A DNA stretch of 64,000 bases from Halomonas sp. JB37 (lineage in GTDB: Bacteria; Pseudomonadota; Gammaproteobacteria; Pseudomonadales; Halomonadaceae). The position numbers and the translations under genes were made by a program. Shown here one piece after another: positions 1 through 8,368 of this stretch; position 1 is the stretch's first letter; each line of letters begins with the position of its first letter. The notes under the pieces were generated by a model, which was not told where the DNA came from, made no database searches, and saw only the letters and a list, made by a program, of their open reading frames with translations. The DNA lies in assembly GCF_002332255.1 (NCBI RefSeq), contig NZ_NRGW01000001.1, forward strand, positions 1,798,001 to 1,862,000, in the 5' to 3' direction.

Positions 1-195
1 GCCATGCGTAACACGCCGCTGGACTTTATGCGCGAGTTAGGCGAAGAGAATATGCGCTTTTGGCAAAAGACGCTAAATCAATCTGCGCAAAGCGATGAAG
101 CTGACGCTGACGATCATCAAACGCCAGAGAGCAGCGTTAAGCCTGATGACGATGCCGGCGGAAGCAATAAAAAGAAACAGGACAAAACCACCTGA
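1..195 (+). CDS. C-terminal fragment of an unidentified acidic protein (5' cut by window)
   Basis: The frame is open from base 1 and ends at 195. An ATG at position 4 has no room for a visible ribosome binding site, so this is most likely the 3' end of a longer gene. The visible part has an amphipathic segment (LDFMRELGEENMRFWQ) followed by a low-complexity acidic tail and a final lysine-rich patch. The helix loosely recalls phasin-type or PHA granule-associated proteins, but that is a guess. It lies 66 bases upstream of purD on the same strand. Confidence 0.45.
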   Translation, partial: AMRNTPLDFMRELGEENMRFWQKTLNQSAQSDEADADDHQTPESSVKPDDDAGGSNKKKQDKTT

Positions 196-261
196 CCCCA
201 CTTGGGGCCGCGCTGTGGCATAATGCCGCCAATAACGCTCTCCCGTTTGAGAAGGATGAAC

Positions 262-1548
262 ATGAAGGTTTTGATGATTGGCGGCGGTGGTCGTGAGCAC
301 GCTTTAGCTTGGAAATTGGCTCAGTCGAGCCGCGTTGAACACGTCTTCGTTGCACCGGGCAATGCTGGTACGGCGACGGAAGTGAAGGTCACCAACGTCG
401 CGATTGCAGCAACGGATATCGATAGCCTGGTTGCATTTGCCCGTGATGAGCAGATTGGCTTGACGGTGGTTGGCCCGGAAGCGCCGCTGGTAGAAGGTGT
501 CGTTGATCGCTTTCAAGCGGCCGGCTTGACGATTTTTGGCCCTAATCAAGCCGCTGCACAGCTTGAGGGATCGAAGTCCTTCACCAAAGACTTTTTAGCA
601 CGCCATGATATTCCGTCAGCAGACTACCAAACGTTTACTGAAGTCGAGCCTGCACTTGCCTATCTGAGCAAAATGGGTGCACCCATTGTCATCAAAGCGG
701 ATGGCCTTGCCGCTGGCAAAGGCGTTATTGTCGCGATGAGCGAAGTAGAAGCAGCCGATGCCATTCGTGACATGTTGGAAGCTAATGCGTTTGGTGATGC
801 TGGCGCACGCGTAGTCATTGAAGAGTTTTTAGAAGGTGAAGAAGCCAGCTTTATTGTCATGGTGGATGGTGAGAACGTTGTTACCATGGCGACTAGCCAA
901 GACCATAAGCGTGCTTATGACGGCGACACTGGCCCTAATACTGGCGGCATGGGGGCTTACTCTCCGGCACCCGTGGTTACTGACGAGATTGACGCGCGTA
1001 TTATGGAGCAGGTTATTTGGCCTACCGTGCGCGGCATGGCCGCAGAGGGAAATGCTTACACCGGGTTCTTGTACGCAGGCCTGATGATTGACGCCGCAGG
1101 CAATCCCAAAGTGATTGAATATAACTGTCGTTTTGGTGATCCTGAAACCCAGCCTATTATGATGCGGCTAGTGTCTGACTTCGCTGAGCTCTGCTTAGCC
1201 GGCGCACAGGGAGCATTAGCAGGACATCGCTGCGAATGGGATCCGCGTGCGGCGGTCGGTGTGGTGATTGCGGCGGGTGGTTATCCTGGCGACTATCGGA
1301 AGGGCGATGTGATTCATGGCTTGGCAGCGGCGGAGCAAGACGGCTGTAAAGTATTTCATGCCGGCACCGCGCAGAACGCTCAAGGTGAGATTACTACTCA
1401 AGGTGGGCGCGTGCTGTGCGTAACGGCATTGGGCACGACGGTTTCAAAGGCACAGCAGTTAGCGTATCAAGGCGTTAAAGCGATTCGCTGGGACGGCGCT
1501 GAATACCGTCGTGATATTGCCTTTAGGGCAATCTCTCGCGAGGCCTAA
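262..1548 (+). CDS. purD: Phosphoribosylamine--glycine ligase (GAR synthetase)
   Basis: Cytoplasmic purine biosynthesis enzyme that joins glycine to 5-phosphoribosylamine with ATP. The N-terminus MKVLMIGGGGREHALAWK is the family signature, followed by an ATP-grasp core and a C-terminal domain. With this start the protein is 428 residues, matching the usual length of about 429. ATG 262 was preferred over ATG 256 because AAGG at 252-255 gives a 6-base spacer to 262 but none to 256. purH, the common operon partner, is not visible upstream; the preceding gene is an unrelated fragment. A thioesterase gene follows 57 bases downstream on the same strand. Confidence 0.96.
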   Translation: MKVLMIGGGGREHALAWKLAQSSRVEHVFVAPGNAGTATEVKVTNVAIAATDIDSLVAFARDEQIGLTVVGPEAPLVEGVVDRFQAAGLTIFGPNQAAAQLEGSKSFTKDFLARHDIPSADYQTFTEVEPALAYLSKMGAPIVIKADGLAAGKGVIVAMSEVEAADAIRDMLEANAFGDAGARVVIEEFLEGEEASFIVMVDGENVVTMATSQDHKRAYDGDTGPNTGGMGAYSPAPVVTDEIDARIMEQVIWPTVRGMAAEGNAYTGFLYAGLMIDAAGNPKVIEYNCRFGDPETQPIMMRLVSDFAELCLAGAQGALAGHRCEWDPRAAVGVVIAAGGYPGDYRKGDVIHGLAAAEQDGCKVFHAGTAQNAQGEITTQGGRVLCVTALGTTVSKAQQLAYQGVKAIRWDGAEYRRDIAFRAISREA

Positions 1549-1605
1549 AAAAACATTTGCGCCTATACAGCGTCATTCCTAACCAACACCGTCGAGGATG
1601 CAGGC

Positions 1606-2046
1606 ATGGAACGTGTCAAGCTGGACTTTCCCGCTGAAGCGGTTATTCACCGCCACCCCTTGACGGTGCGTGTAACCGATATGAATTACGGCCAACACTT
1701 AGGGCATGACGCGATAGTGTCGCTGCTTCACGAGGCTCGTGTGCAGGCTTTTTCGGCACTTAATTTGCCCGAGTGGGATATGTGCGGGCACCCCAGCCTG
1801 GTGGCTGATTTGGCGATACAGTATCTCAGTGAAGCGCGCTGGCCTGATGCGTTAATCATTGAAACCGCCGTGCCGGTACCTCAAGGCAAAGCGTTGACGA
1901 TTTATCAGCGCATTCGCCAGAGTGAATCTCAGAAAATCGTAGCAACGGCGCGCGTAAACCAGCTGCTGATTGATCTAAATACAGGAGCCCCTGTGGATGT
2001 GCCCGCTGACGTGAAACATGCGCTTTCTCTTGCGAGGAGTGGCTAA
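1606..2046 (+). CDS. Hotdog-fold acyl-CoA thioesterase (4HBT/YbgC-like)
   Basis: A 146-residue single-domain protein of the 4-hydroxybenzoyl-CoA thioesterase type, expected to hydrolyse acyl-CoA thioesters in the cytoplasm. The signature is the loop around residues 25-35 (VTDMNYGQHLGHD), with the acidic residue and following Asn/His expected of the 4HBT active site, then the long central helix (LLHEARVQAF). Its stop codon overlaps the next start (TAATG), so translation is probably coupled to the phosphoribulokinase gene. The substrate cannot be told from sequence. Confidence 0.8.
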   Translation: MERVKLDFPAEAVIHRHPLTVRVTDMNYGQHLGHDAIVSLLHEARVQAFSALNLPEWDMCGHPSLVADLAIQYLSEARWPDALIIETAVPVPQGKALTIYQRIRQSESQKIVATARVNQLLIDLNTGAPVDVPADVKHALSLARSG

Positions 2047-2918
2047 TGTCACGAGAGTACCCGGTAATTGCCGTGACCGGCTCCTCTGGGGCAGGCACAA
2101 CGACCGTAAGGCGCAGCTTCGAGCGTATGTTTTTGCGGGAAGATGTGCATGCAGCGATCGTCGATGGCGATGCTTTTCATCGCTACACCCGCGACGATTT
2201 GCACCGTATTTTCCGCGAAGAGCCTGAGCGCAAGAACGAACTCTCCCATTTTGCCGTTGAGGCTAACTTGCTGGATAGGCTAGAAGGGCTGTTCGGTGAG
2301 TACGGCGAGCATGGCTCCGGTACGTTTCGACACTATATTCACGCCGAAGATAAGCAGAAAATTGAAGCAGGCTGCCGCGTAGGCACTTTCACCGATTGGC
2401 AGTCGCTGCCTTGTGGTACTGACCTGCTTTTCTATGAAGGTTTGCACGGCGGGCTGGTAACTGAAGACTTTGATATTGCGCGTCATGTTGATCTTTTAGT
2501 CGGCGTTGCGCCGACCATGAACCTTGAATGGATCCAAAAGATTGATCGTGACACAAAGCTGCGCGGTTATTCACAAGAGGCGGTGATCGATACGATTTTA
2601 GGCAGAATGGATGACTATGTGCGCTACATTCAGCCGCAATTCTCACGCACCCACATCAATTTTCAGCGCGTGCCTACGGTTGATACCTCTAACCCCTTTG
2701 AGGTCCAGGACATTCCTACTGACGCTGAGTCGTTAGTGGTCATCCGCTTTAGGGACCCCTCCACCGTTGACTTTCCCTGGCTGCTGGCCATGATTAAAGA
2801 CTCCTTTATGACTCGCCCCCACACGCTGGTAGTGCCCGGGGCACTGATGTCATTGGCGATGGAGTTAATCCTCGCTCCTTTAGTTCGCCATTTGCTGGCA
2901 CAGCGGCGTTTTCGCTAA
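2046..2918 (+). CDS. prkB: Phosphoribulokinase-family kinase, PrkB type
   Basis: 290-residue P-loop kinase closely resembling the PrkB (YheL) proteins of gammaproteobacteria, which are about 289 residues. The Walker A motif GSSGAGTTT is near residues 12-20. DGDAFHRY, the YEGLHGG segment and the RIxRD-like stretch (IQKIDRDTKLRGYS) are family features. Calvin-cycle phosphoribulokinases share the fold, but no RuBisCO or carboxysome gene is present, so carbon fixation should not be inferred; the physiological role of PrkB is uncertain. It overlaps the thioesterase stop by one base and precedes hinT by 30 bases. Confidence 0.88.
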   Translation: MSREYPVIAVTGSSGAGTTTVRRSFERMFLREDVHAAIVDGDAFHRYTRDDLHRIFREEPERKNELSHFAVEANLLDRLEGLFGEYGEHGSGTFRHYIHAEDKQKIEAGCRVGTFTDWQSLPCGTDLLFYEGLHGGLVTEDFDIARHVDLLVGVAPTMNLEWIQKIDRDTKLRGYSQEAVIDTILGRMDDYVRYIQPQFSRTHINFQRVPTVDTSNPFEVQDIPTDAESLVVIRFRDPSTVDFPWLLAMIKDSFMTRPHTLVVPGALMSLAMELILAPLVRHLLAQRRFR

Positions 2919-2948
2919 TCCTTGCTGATAAAAGTAATGGAGTAATCT

Positions 2949-3290
2949 ATGGAATGCCTCTTTTGTAAAATCATCAATCGTGAAATTCCGGCCGATATTG
3001 TTTACGAAGATGAGCACGTTCTGGCTTTTAACGACATTGGCCCTCAGGCACCCACCCATCAGCTAATTATCCCTAAAAAGCATATCTCGACGCTGAATGA
3101 TATTGAAGAAGCCGATCTAGCAACCGTTGGCCGCCTTCAGCTCACCGCCGCTAAGCTCGCCCGTGAGCAGGGTTTTGATGAAGATGGGTACCGTGTGGTG
3201 ATGAACTGCAACGAAATGGGCGGGCAGACGGTCTATCATATTCACATGCATCTAATGGGCGGGCGTATCTTCACTTGGCCCCCCGGCTAG
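2949..3290 (+). CDS. hinT: HIT-family purine nucleoside phosphoramidase
   Basis: 113-residue HinT-like nucleotide hydrolase (AMP-lysine/phosphoramidate type). The histidine triad H97-I-H99-M-H101 followed by LMGG is complete, and the N-terminal [15 protein letters not shown] is typical of the branch. Length matches the family. It is the last gene of the purD-prkB strand run before coq7, with an AT-rich gap of 84 bases downstream. The start is supported by a purine-rich stretch (AATGGAG) ending a few bases upstream. Confidence 0.93.
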   Translation: MECLFCKIINREIPADIVYEDEHVLAFNDIGPQAPTHQLIIPKKHISTLNDIEEADLATVGRLQLTAAKLAREQGFDEDGYRVVMNCNEMGGQTVYHIHMHLMGGRIFTWPPG

Positions 3291-3374
3291 TAATTATGCT
3301 TAAGCAAGATAAGTTCGATTTGGTAATTAAGTACGCTTTAACCGGTAAGCTTAGTTAGGCAACGGAGTGTTCCC

Positions 3375-4016
3375 ATGGATCGTCAACAGAGTCGAGCCGA
3401 TAGACTGATTCACCAGTTTGATACCGTTTTGCGTACTCTTGCCCCTCATGCGGCATCTCCGCAGCGTGTCAGTCCCGCCAAGGATTTCACCGGAGAAAGA
3501 ATGGACGATCACGAGCGCCGTCATGCCGCTGGCTTAATGCGTATTCATCACACCGGTAGAGTGTGTTTGCAAGGACTGTATCAAGGGCAGGGCATCACCG
3601 CGCAGCTGCCCCATGCACGCAAGCAAATGGAGCAGTCGGCGTTCGAGAAAATCGATCATCTCGCTTGGTGTGACGAGCGCCTTGAGCAGTTACACAGCCG
3701 AACCAGCTATTTAAATCCGCTTTATTATATCACCGGGTTTGGAATAGGTGCAGCGACCGGTGCGGTAAGTGACCGCGTAAGCCTGGGCTTTTTGGCCGCG
3801 GCTGAAGAGCAGGCGGGTAAGTCTCTTGACCTACATCAGCAATCGTTGCCCGCAGGTGATGTCTGTTCGCGCACTATACTGCGTCAAATGGCGATTGATG
3901 AAGCGCATCATTCACATATCGCCATAGAGGCCGGAGGGTTGCGCTTTCCAGCGCCAATTAAGTGGCTAATGCGTTTAGGCGCTAAAATGGTGGCTAAGGG
4001 TGTCTATCACTTTTAA
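3375..4016 (+). CDS. coq7: Coq7-type demethoxyubiquinone hydroxylase homologue with altered iron site
   Basis: Full-length (213 residues) member of the Coq7 carboxylate-bridged di-iron family, which hydroxylates demethoxyubiquinol in ubiquinone synthesis at the membrane. RBS AACGGAG precedes ATG 3375 by 7 bases. Family landmarks are clear: the LYQGQ segment, DHLAWC, the SDRVSLGF stretch, the C-terminal GGLRFPAP. Known family ligands are two Glu, an ExxH, one Glu and a final ExxH. Here the first Glu position is Arg62 (RIHHTGRV instead of NHxGEV) and the first ExxH reads K92-I-D-H95, while E144 and E176/H179 are intact. The 30-residue spacing between positions 62 and 92 matches the human E60/E90 spacing, so this is not a misalignment. 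It may be inactive, use altered chemistry, or have a separate functional paralogue. Confidence 0.85.
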   Translation: MDRQQSRADRLIHQFDTVLRTLAPHAASPQRVSPAKDFTGERMDDHERRHAAGLMRIHHTGRVCLQGLYQGQGITAQLPHARKQMEQSAFEKIDHLAWCDERLEQLHSRTSYLNPLYYITGFGIGAATGAVSDRVSLGFLAAAEEQAGKSLDLHQQSLPAGDVCSRTILRQMAIDEAHHSHIAIEAGGLRFPAPIKWLMRLGAKMVAKGVYHF

Positions 4017-4067
4017 TATACAGGATTGATCGGCTGCTGATATCTGCGGTTCACATTCGCTGAAAAT

Positions 4068-4096
4068 AAAAAGGCTCCGCAGAGCGGAGCCTTTTT
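4068..4096. terminator. Bidirectional intrinsic terminator between coq7 and ettA
   Basis: Perfect 8-bp GC-rich stem GGCTCCGC / GCGGAGCC with an AGA loop, preceded by five A and followed by five T, so it can terminate transcription from both strands. It lies between the convergent coq7 (+) and ettA (-) genes. Confidence 0.93.
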
Positions 4097-4118
4097 AGGG
4101 CCATCATCTTATTTTGCG

Positions 4119-5780
4119 TCATGCATCAATGCGCTTATATTTCATGCGTTTAGGTGTGTCATTGCCCACACGCTTTCTATGGTCTGCTTCGTATTCTGCA
4201 TAGTTGCCTTCGAATAAGACGACCTCAGAATCACCCTCAAATGCCATTACGTGGGTGGCGATACGATCAAGGAACCAACGATCGTGTGAAATCACCATGG
4301 CACAGCCTGGGAATGCTAACAGTGCTTCTTCCAATGCCCGCAGCGTTTCGATATCCAGGTCGTTAGAGGGCTCATCAAGCAGCAGAACGTTTGCCCCTTG
4401 CTGCAACGTTTGCGCGAGCTGCAGGCGGCCACGCTCACCGCCAGACAGTTCTGCTAAGCGCTTCTGCTGGTCGTTGCCTTTAAAGTTAAAGCGACCAACG
4501 TACGCGCGTGATGACACTTCATAGCCGTTGATGTTGAGGATGTCCTGTCCACCAGAAACAGCTTCCCATACGGTCTGTTTGTCATCAAGAGCATCGCGTA
4601 GCTGCTCAACGTAAGCAATATCGACCGTCTCGCCAATGACTACGTCACCGACATCAGGCTGTTCTTTACCCGTTATCAGTTTAAATAAGGTCGATTTACC
4701 CGCACCGTTACCACCAACAATACCTACAATCGCACCATGTGGAATGGTGAAGGAGAGGTCTTGATAAAGTAACTTGTCCTCAAAGCGCTTGGCGACATTG
4801 CGAAACTCAATAACGTTATCGCCCAGACGCGGCCCCGGCGGAATATAAATTTCGTTAGTTTCATTACGCTTTTGGAAGTCGCCGGACTGCATTTCTTCGA
4901 AGCGGTTAAGGCGCGCTTTACTTTTAGCCTGTCGGCCTTTGGCATTGCTGCGCACCCATTCAAGCTCTTGCTTGATGGCTTTCTGGCGCGAAGCCTCTTG
5001 TTTGGCCTCTTGGTTCAGGCGCTGATCTTTCTGCTCTAACCACTGCGAGTAGTTACCCTCAAATGGGATACCTTGCCCACGGTCAAGTTCGAGTATCCAG
5101 CCTGCAACGTTATCCAGGAAGTAGCGGTCGTGAGTAATAGCGACCACGGTGCCGTTATAGTCATGCAGGAAGCGTTCAAGCCAAGCCACGGATTCAGCAT
5201 CAAGGTGGTTGGTGGGCTCGTCAAGCAGAAGCATGTCGGGGCTGGAAAGCAGTAGACGACAGAGCGCTACGCGGCGACGCTCACCGCCCGATAGATTGCC
5301 TACTTTGGCATCCCACGGGGGCAGGCGAAGGGCTTCCGCGGCCACTTCAAGCTTACGTTCTAAGTTGTGCGCATCGGCTGCTTCTATAATATTTTCAAGA
5401 CGCGCCTGTTCGCTTGCGAGTGCATCAAAGTCTGCGTCTGGCTCTGCATAGGCAGAGTAAACCGCATCAAGCTTCTCCTGCGCCTCTTTGATGGCACCGA
5501 GCGCTTCCTCTACGGTGTCACGGACGTTCTTCTCGTCATCTAACTGCGGCTCCTGAGGTAAGTAGCCAACATTGATGCCGGGCATCGGACGAGCTTCACC
5601 TTCAAACTCTTTATCAACACCGGCCATAATTCGCAGCAGTGTAGATTTACCCGAACCGTTGAGGCCCAGCACGCCGATTTTGGCACCTGGGAAAAACGAT
5701 AACGAAATATTCTTAAGAATTTGCTTTTTGGGTGGCACTACTTTGCCAACCCTATTCATGGTGAAAACGTATTGCGCCAT
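4119..5780 (-). CDS. ettA: Energy-dependent translational throttle protein EttA (ABC-F)
   Basis: 553-residue ABC-F ATPase (E. coli EttA is 555) that binds the ribosomal E site and gates entry to elongation according to ATP/ADP level. Two ATPase domains are complete: Walker A GLNGSGKST at 39-47 and a second GGNGAGKST in the C-terminal half; signature LSGGE in both; Walker B regions EPTNHLD (188-194) and EPSNDLD. The charged linker rich in Lys/Arg/Gln (KQEASRQKAIKQELEWV) between the domains is the family P-site contact region. No transmembrane segments. The Shine-Dalgarno sequence is weak. The gene shares the terminator with coq7. Confidence 0.96.
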   Translation of the reverse strand: MAQYVFTMNRVGKVVPPKKQILKNISLSFFPGAKIGVLGLNGSGKSTLLRIMAGVDKEFEGEARPMPGINVGYLPQEPQLDDEKNVRDTVEEALGAIKEAQEKLDAVYSAYAEPDADFDALASEQARLENIIEAADAHNLERKLEVAAEALRLPPWDAKVGNLSGGERRRVALCRLLLSSPDMLLLDEPTNHLDAESVAWLERFLHDYNGTVVAITHDRYFLDNVAGWILELDRGQGIPFEGNYSQWLEQKDQRLNQEAKQEASRQKAIKQELEWVRSNAKGRQAKSKARLNRFEEMQSGDFQKRNETNEIYIPPGPRLGDNVIEFRNVAKRFEDKLLYQDLSFTIPHGAIVGIVGGNGAGKSTLFKLITGKEQPDVGDVVIGETVDIAYVEQLRDALDDKQTVWEAVSGGQDILNINGYEVSSRAYVGRFNFKGNDQQKRLAELSGGERGRLQLAQTLQQGANVLLLDEPSNDLDIETLRALEEALLAFPGCAMVISHDRWFLDRIATHVMAFEGDSEVVLFEGNYAEYEADHRKRVGNDTPKRMKYKRIDA

Positions 5781-5964
5781 GGAGATCCGTTAGGTTGATG
5801 AAAGAAAAAACGATAGCCGTATGCGGCTAGCTATTCACTGATGATAGAGGTCTGCGCCGTGAAAGGCTAGGTTATGAGAAGTGTTCTGCTAGCTAAGCCT
5901 ACCCATAGAGCGAGAAGGCTAAGCTGGTGGATGGCAGTACTGGCAAGCGGGGAGAAGCGAATGG

Positions 5965-6177
5965 CTACTCTTCTTCATCCCAGTCATCTTCAATGACGCG
6001 CTGCAATCGGCGTTCTTCTAACCAAGCTTCAACCTGGCGTCGAGAGCGCAAACTGTCGGCTTTGCTGGGTTTGCTTTTGCTGTAATGGTCATCATTAACA
6101 GCATCTAAGCTTTCGAACTCGTCTGAGTCGACGCTATCGGTAGTAAAGGTTTCACGACTTAAGGGGTCACGGCTCAT
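5965..6177 (-). CDS. Small acidic protein, possible PA3496-type family
   Basis: 70-residue soluble, strongly charged protein. The start is supported by GGAGGG 7 bases upstream of the ATG. The N-terminal half is polar and acidic (disordered in appearance); the C-terminal half has RSRRQVEAWLEERRLQRVIEDDW, a helix resembling the conserved RRxIExxLExRRL pattern of the small PA3496-type proteins of pseudomonads. That family is named for a putative envelope role, but nothing here shows localisation. It lies alone between ettA and the LOV gene, with 184 and 171 non-coding bases on either side that hold no recognised feature. Confidence 0.6.
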   Translation of the reverse strand: MSRDPLSRETFTTDSVDSDEFESLDAVNDDHYSKSKPSKADSLRSRRQVEAWLEERRLQRVIEDDWDEEE

Positions 6178-6348
6178 GATATGCCCTCCAACCCAGCCGG
6201 CGTACCGGCATCACAACGGCTTCATTAGTAAACGCGTTTGGTCTACAAAGTGAAGCGCCTAGCGCAGTTTAAGCGCCTTGCCGCTATATAACGCCAGTTG
6301 AGCTGAAGTTCAAGTCTTGTTGGTTTTTTTGCGTTAAAAAGTTAATTT

Positions 6349-6783
6349 TTAGCTTATTTCTTGCTGTTTTTGTACTTCAGCCAAGGCAAGCTGTGCTTCT
6401 ATGCGTTCGGTTATATCCTTCTGTACACCAATGTAATACATCAGCTTATCCGCCTCGTCGTAAACTGGCGTAATGGAAAGCTCATTCCAAAACATGGTGC
6501 CGTCTTTGCGGTAGTTGCGCAGCACTTCACGAGACGGCCGACCTGCTTTTAACGCTTCTCGAATGGCGCCAAGTGCGTCCTGATCGCGGTCTTCGTTTTG
6601 TAAAAAACGACAGTCGCGATATAAAATTTCGTCCGCGCTGTAGCCCGTCAAACGCTCAAAGCCTTTATTGACGTAGATGAGGATATTTTCATCCCCTTCC
6701 TGTTCGGCAACCACAATGCCATCTTCAGATGCATCAATAATGCGTTCGAGCAGTTCTGGGCTGATCAAGGGAGATCGTTTCAT
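6349..6783 (-). CDS. Short LOV-domain blue-light photoreceptor
   Basis: 144-residue stand-alone LOV (PAS) protein, very similar in layout to the Pseudomonas putida PpSB1-LOV/PpSB2-LOV short LOV proteins (about 142-150 residues). The flavin-adduct cysteine is C58 in DCRFLQNEDRDQ, where most LOV proteins have NCRFLQ; the Asp variant is also what I recall for PpSB1. RNYRKDGTMFWNELSITPV and YYIGVQKDITERIEAQ are the expected FMN-contact strands and the C-terminal helix. No output domain is attached. ATG 6783 was chosen over the upstream in-frame ATG at 6867 because AGGAA lies 7 bases upstream and the protein then starts as the known ones do. Expected to bind FMN and signal by dimer rearrangement to an unknown partner. 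Confidence 0.88.
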   Translation of the reverse strand: MKRSPLISPELLERIIDASEDGIVVAEQEGDENILIYVNKGFERLTGYSADEILYRDCRFLQNEDRDQDALGAIREALKAGRPSREVLRNYRKDGTMFWNELSITPVYDEADKLMYYIGVQKDITERIEAQLALAEVQKQQEIS

Positions 6784-7158
6784 CAAAGGGTTCCTGTTGC
6801 AGCTCCTGTCCTTTCCGGAGACCATGCCTTTCACTCTATGCTTGGTCCGAGCGGGATTTTTACTCACTTTTAGAGGCTAGATAGCCAATGTGTCAGTCCG
6901 TAACGGCTATCGAGCTCCATCATGGCGAGCGTTGCGATGCATTGCAATCGTCAACGCACTCTTAGGATCGGACGCGAGGTGTTTTTTACGTCTATCTTGG
7001 CCGCTGATAATTAAACGACATGCATCAAACGAAAGGGTAGCGATGTATAGAACGTAACGCCATTAAGACTGGCAGGTGGTTGTTTCCTGTTTCAAGCTAA
7101 CTCGACATGACAGAATGGCGCTTAAAGAGACCCTATTAATCTGACGGGAAGATTAGAA
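6784..7158. other. Divergent intergenic region between LOV and SelW-like genes, with near-palindrome
   Basis: About 375 bases without a gene. It must contain the promoters for the LOV gene (-) and the SelW/DMT pair (+). The one structure seen is a 16-base near-palindrome at 6932-6947 (TTGCGATGCATTGCAA, 14 of 16 symmetric), centred on ATGCAT, which would suit a dimeric regulator. No clear sigma70 pair could be chosen. Confidence 0.4.
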
Positions 7159-7428
7159 ATGTCACGTGTTCAAATTCGCTATTGCACGCAGTGCCAATGG
7201 CTGCTGCGCAGTGCTTGGTATGCTCAGGAGCTGCTTTCGACCTTCGGTGAAGGTTTAGATGAAGTGGCACTGATGCCATCTCATGGCGGCACTTTTGAGA
7301 TTTGGTATGAGGATGTGCTGCTATGGGAGCGCAAACGCGACGGTGGTTTTCCGGATATCAAGCGCCTCAAACAAAGTGTGCGTGACCAGCTAGAGCCTGG
7401 GCGTGATTTAGGCCATATCGACCGATGA
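7159..7428 (+). CDS. SelT/SelW/SelH (Rdx) family thioredoxin-fold protein
   Basis: 89-residue protein of the bacterial selenoprotein-W-like family. The redox motif is C9-T-Q-C12 close to the N-terminus, i.e. the cysteine form of CxxU; the GGTFEIWYED and GGFPDIKRLKQ segments are typical of the family. Probably a small cytoplasmic redox protein; its physiological partner is unknown. Its last four bases overlap the start of the DMT transporter gene (ATGA), suggesting translational coupling. Confidence 0.85.
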   Translation: MSRVQIRYCTQCQWLLRSAWYAQELLSTFGEGLDEVALMPSHGGTFEIWYEDVLLWERKRDGGFPDIKRLKQSVRDQLEPGRDLGHIDR

Positions 7429-8306
7429 ATAAGGATCGCCAAGCCATCCTTTATGGACTAGGGGCCGTTGCGCTGTGGTCGACCGTAGCGACGGCGTTCA
7501 AAGTGGCTCTTGCTTGGATGAGCCCATTAGAATTGATGTGGCTCGCAGTGCTTGTGTCCTGGGCATTAATGGGGGCGCTCGTTATAAAGCAGGGCAATCT
7601 TGCTACGGCGCTGCGCACCGGTTGGAAGACTGCCGCGTGGGCGGGGTTAATGAACCCCGTTGCCTACTATTTGGTGCTCTTTGCTGCGTATGACCGACTT
7701 CCAGGGCAGGAGGCGATGGCGCTCAACTACACCTGGGCGTTGGCGATGGCATTCTTAGCCGTGCCCTTGCTGGGACAACGCTTAACGCGCATGGATATCA
7801 TCGCTGGATTGATTGCGTATGCCGGGGTGTGGGTGATTGCAACGCGTGGCGCGGTGTTCAATGTCTCTTTTGCTGACCCGTTAGGGGTTGTTCTGGCTCT
7901 CGCTTCAACATTGCTGTGGGCGCTTTATTGGCTGCTTAATGCGCGCGACTCACGCCCGGCATTAGTGGGCCAATGGCAAAATTTTACGGTGGGTTTGCCG
8001 GTGCTAACCATCCTGTTATTACTAGGCCCTGGCTTTCAGTGGCATGGCTGGGGGGCGTTAGGGGCAGGCGTTTACGTCGGGCTGTTTGAAATGGGCATAG
8101 CATTCATTTTATGGCAGATGGCTGTCCACAAGGTGTCGCGCACTGCAAAGGTTTCTAATCTTATTTTTCTCTCACCCCCGGTATCACTGATGCTGCTTTT
8201 TTTGGTGGTTGGAGAGCCTATTTTGCCATCAACCCTAATGGGACTGGTGTTAATACTTTTAGGGTTAGGGATGCAAACCCAGCAGAAGCAGCCAGAGGGG
8301 GGGTAG
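7425..8306 (+). CDS. DMT-superfamily (EamA) transporter
   Basis: 293-residue inner-membrane protein with about ten hydrophobic helices arranged as two EamA repeats of five. The first repeat begins at ILYGLGAVALWSTVATAFKVAL, the second near GLLIAYAGVWVIAT/FADPLGVVLALASTLLWALYW. Members export or import amino acids and other small metabolites; the substrate cannot be inferred. Coupled to the SelW-like gene by a four-base overlap. No terminator stem was seen downstream, only an AT-rich stretch that begins the cellulose operon promoter region. Confidence 0.88.
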   Translation: MNKDRQAILYGLGAVALWSTVATAFKVALAWMSPLELMWLAVLVSWALMGALVIKQGNLATALRTGWKTAAWAGLMNPVAYYLVLFAAYDRLPGQEAMALNYTWALAMAFLAVPLLGQRLTRMDIIAGLIAYAGVWVIATRGAVFNVSFADPLGVVLALASTLLWALYWLLNARDSRPALVGQWQNFTVGLPVLTILLLLGPGFQWHGWGALGAGVYVGLFEMGIAFILWQMAVHKVSRTAKVSNLIFLSPPVSLMLLFLVVGEPILPSTLMGLVLILLGLGMQTQQKQPEGG

Positions 8307-8368
8307 TCTGGGTAGTAAAATATTTCTTTTTGTCTTTTTTTATTATTTTAATTCTTGAAGTGAAATGT

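Noticed and set aside
2046-2918. Phosphoribulokinase as a sign of Calvin-cycle autotrophy
   Set aside because: The protein is the PrkB type common in heterotrophs; there is no RuBisCO or other Calvin-specific gene here. rpe at 62.0 kb is a general pentose phosphate gene.
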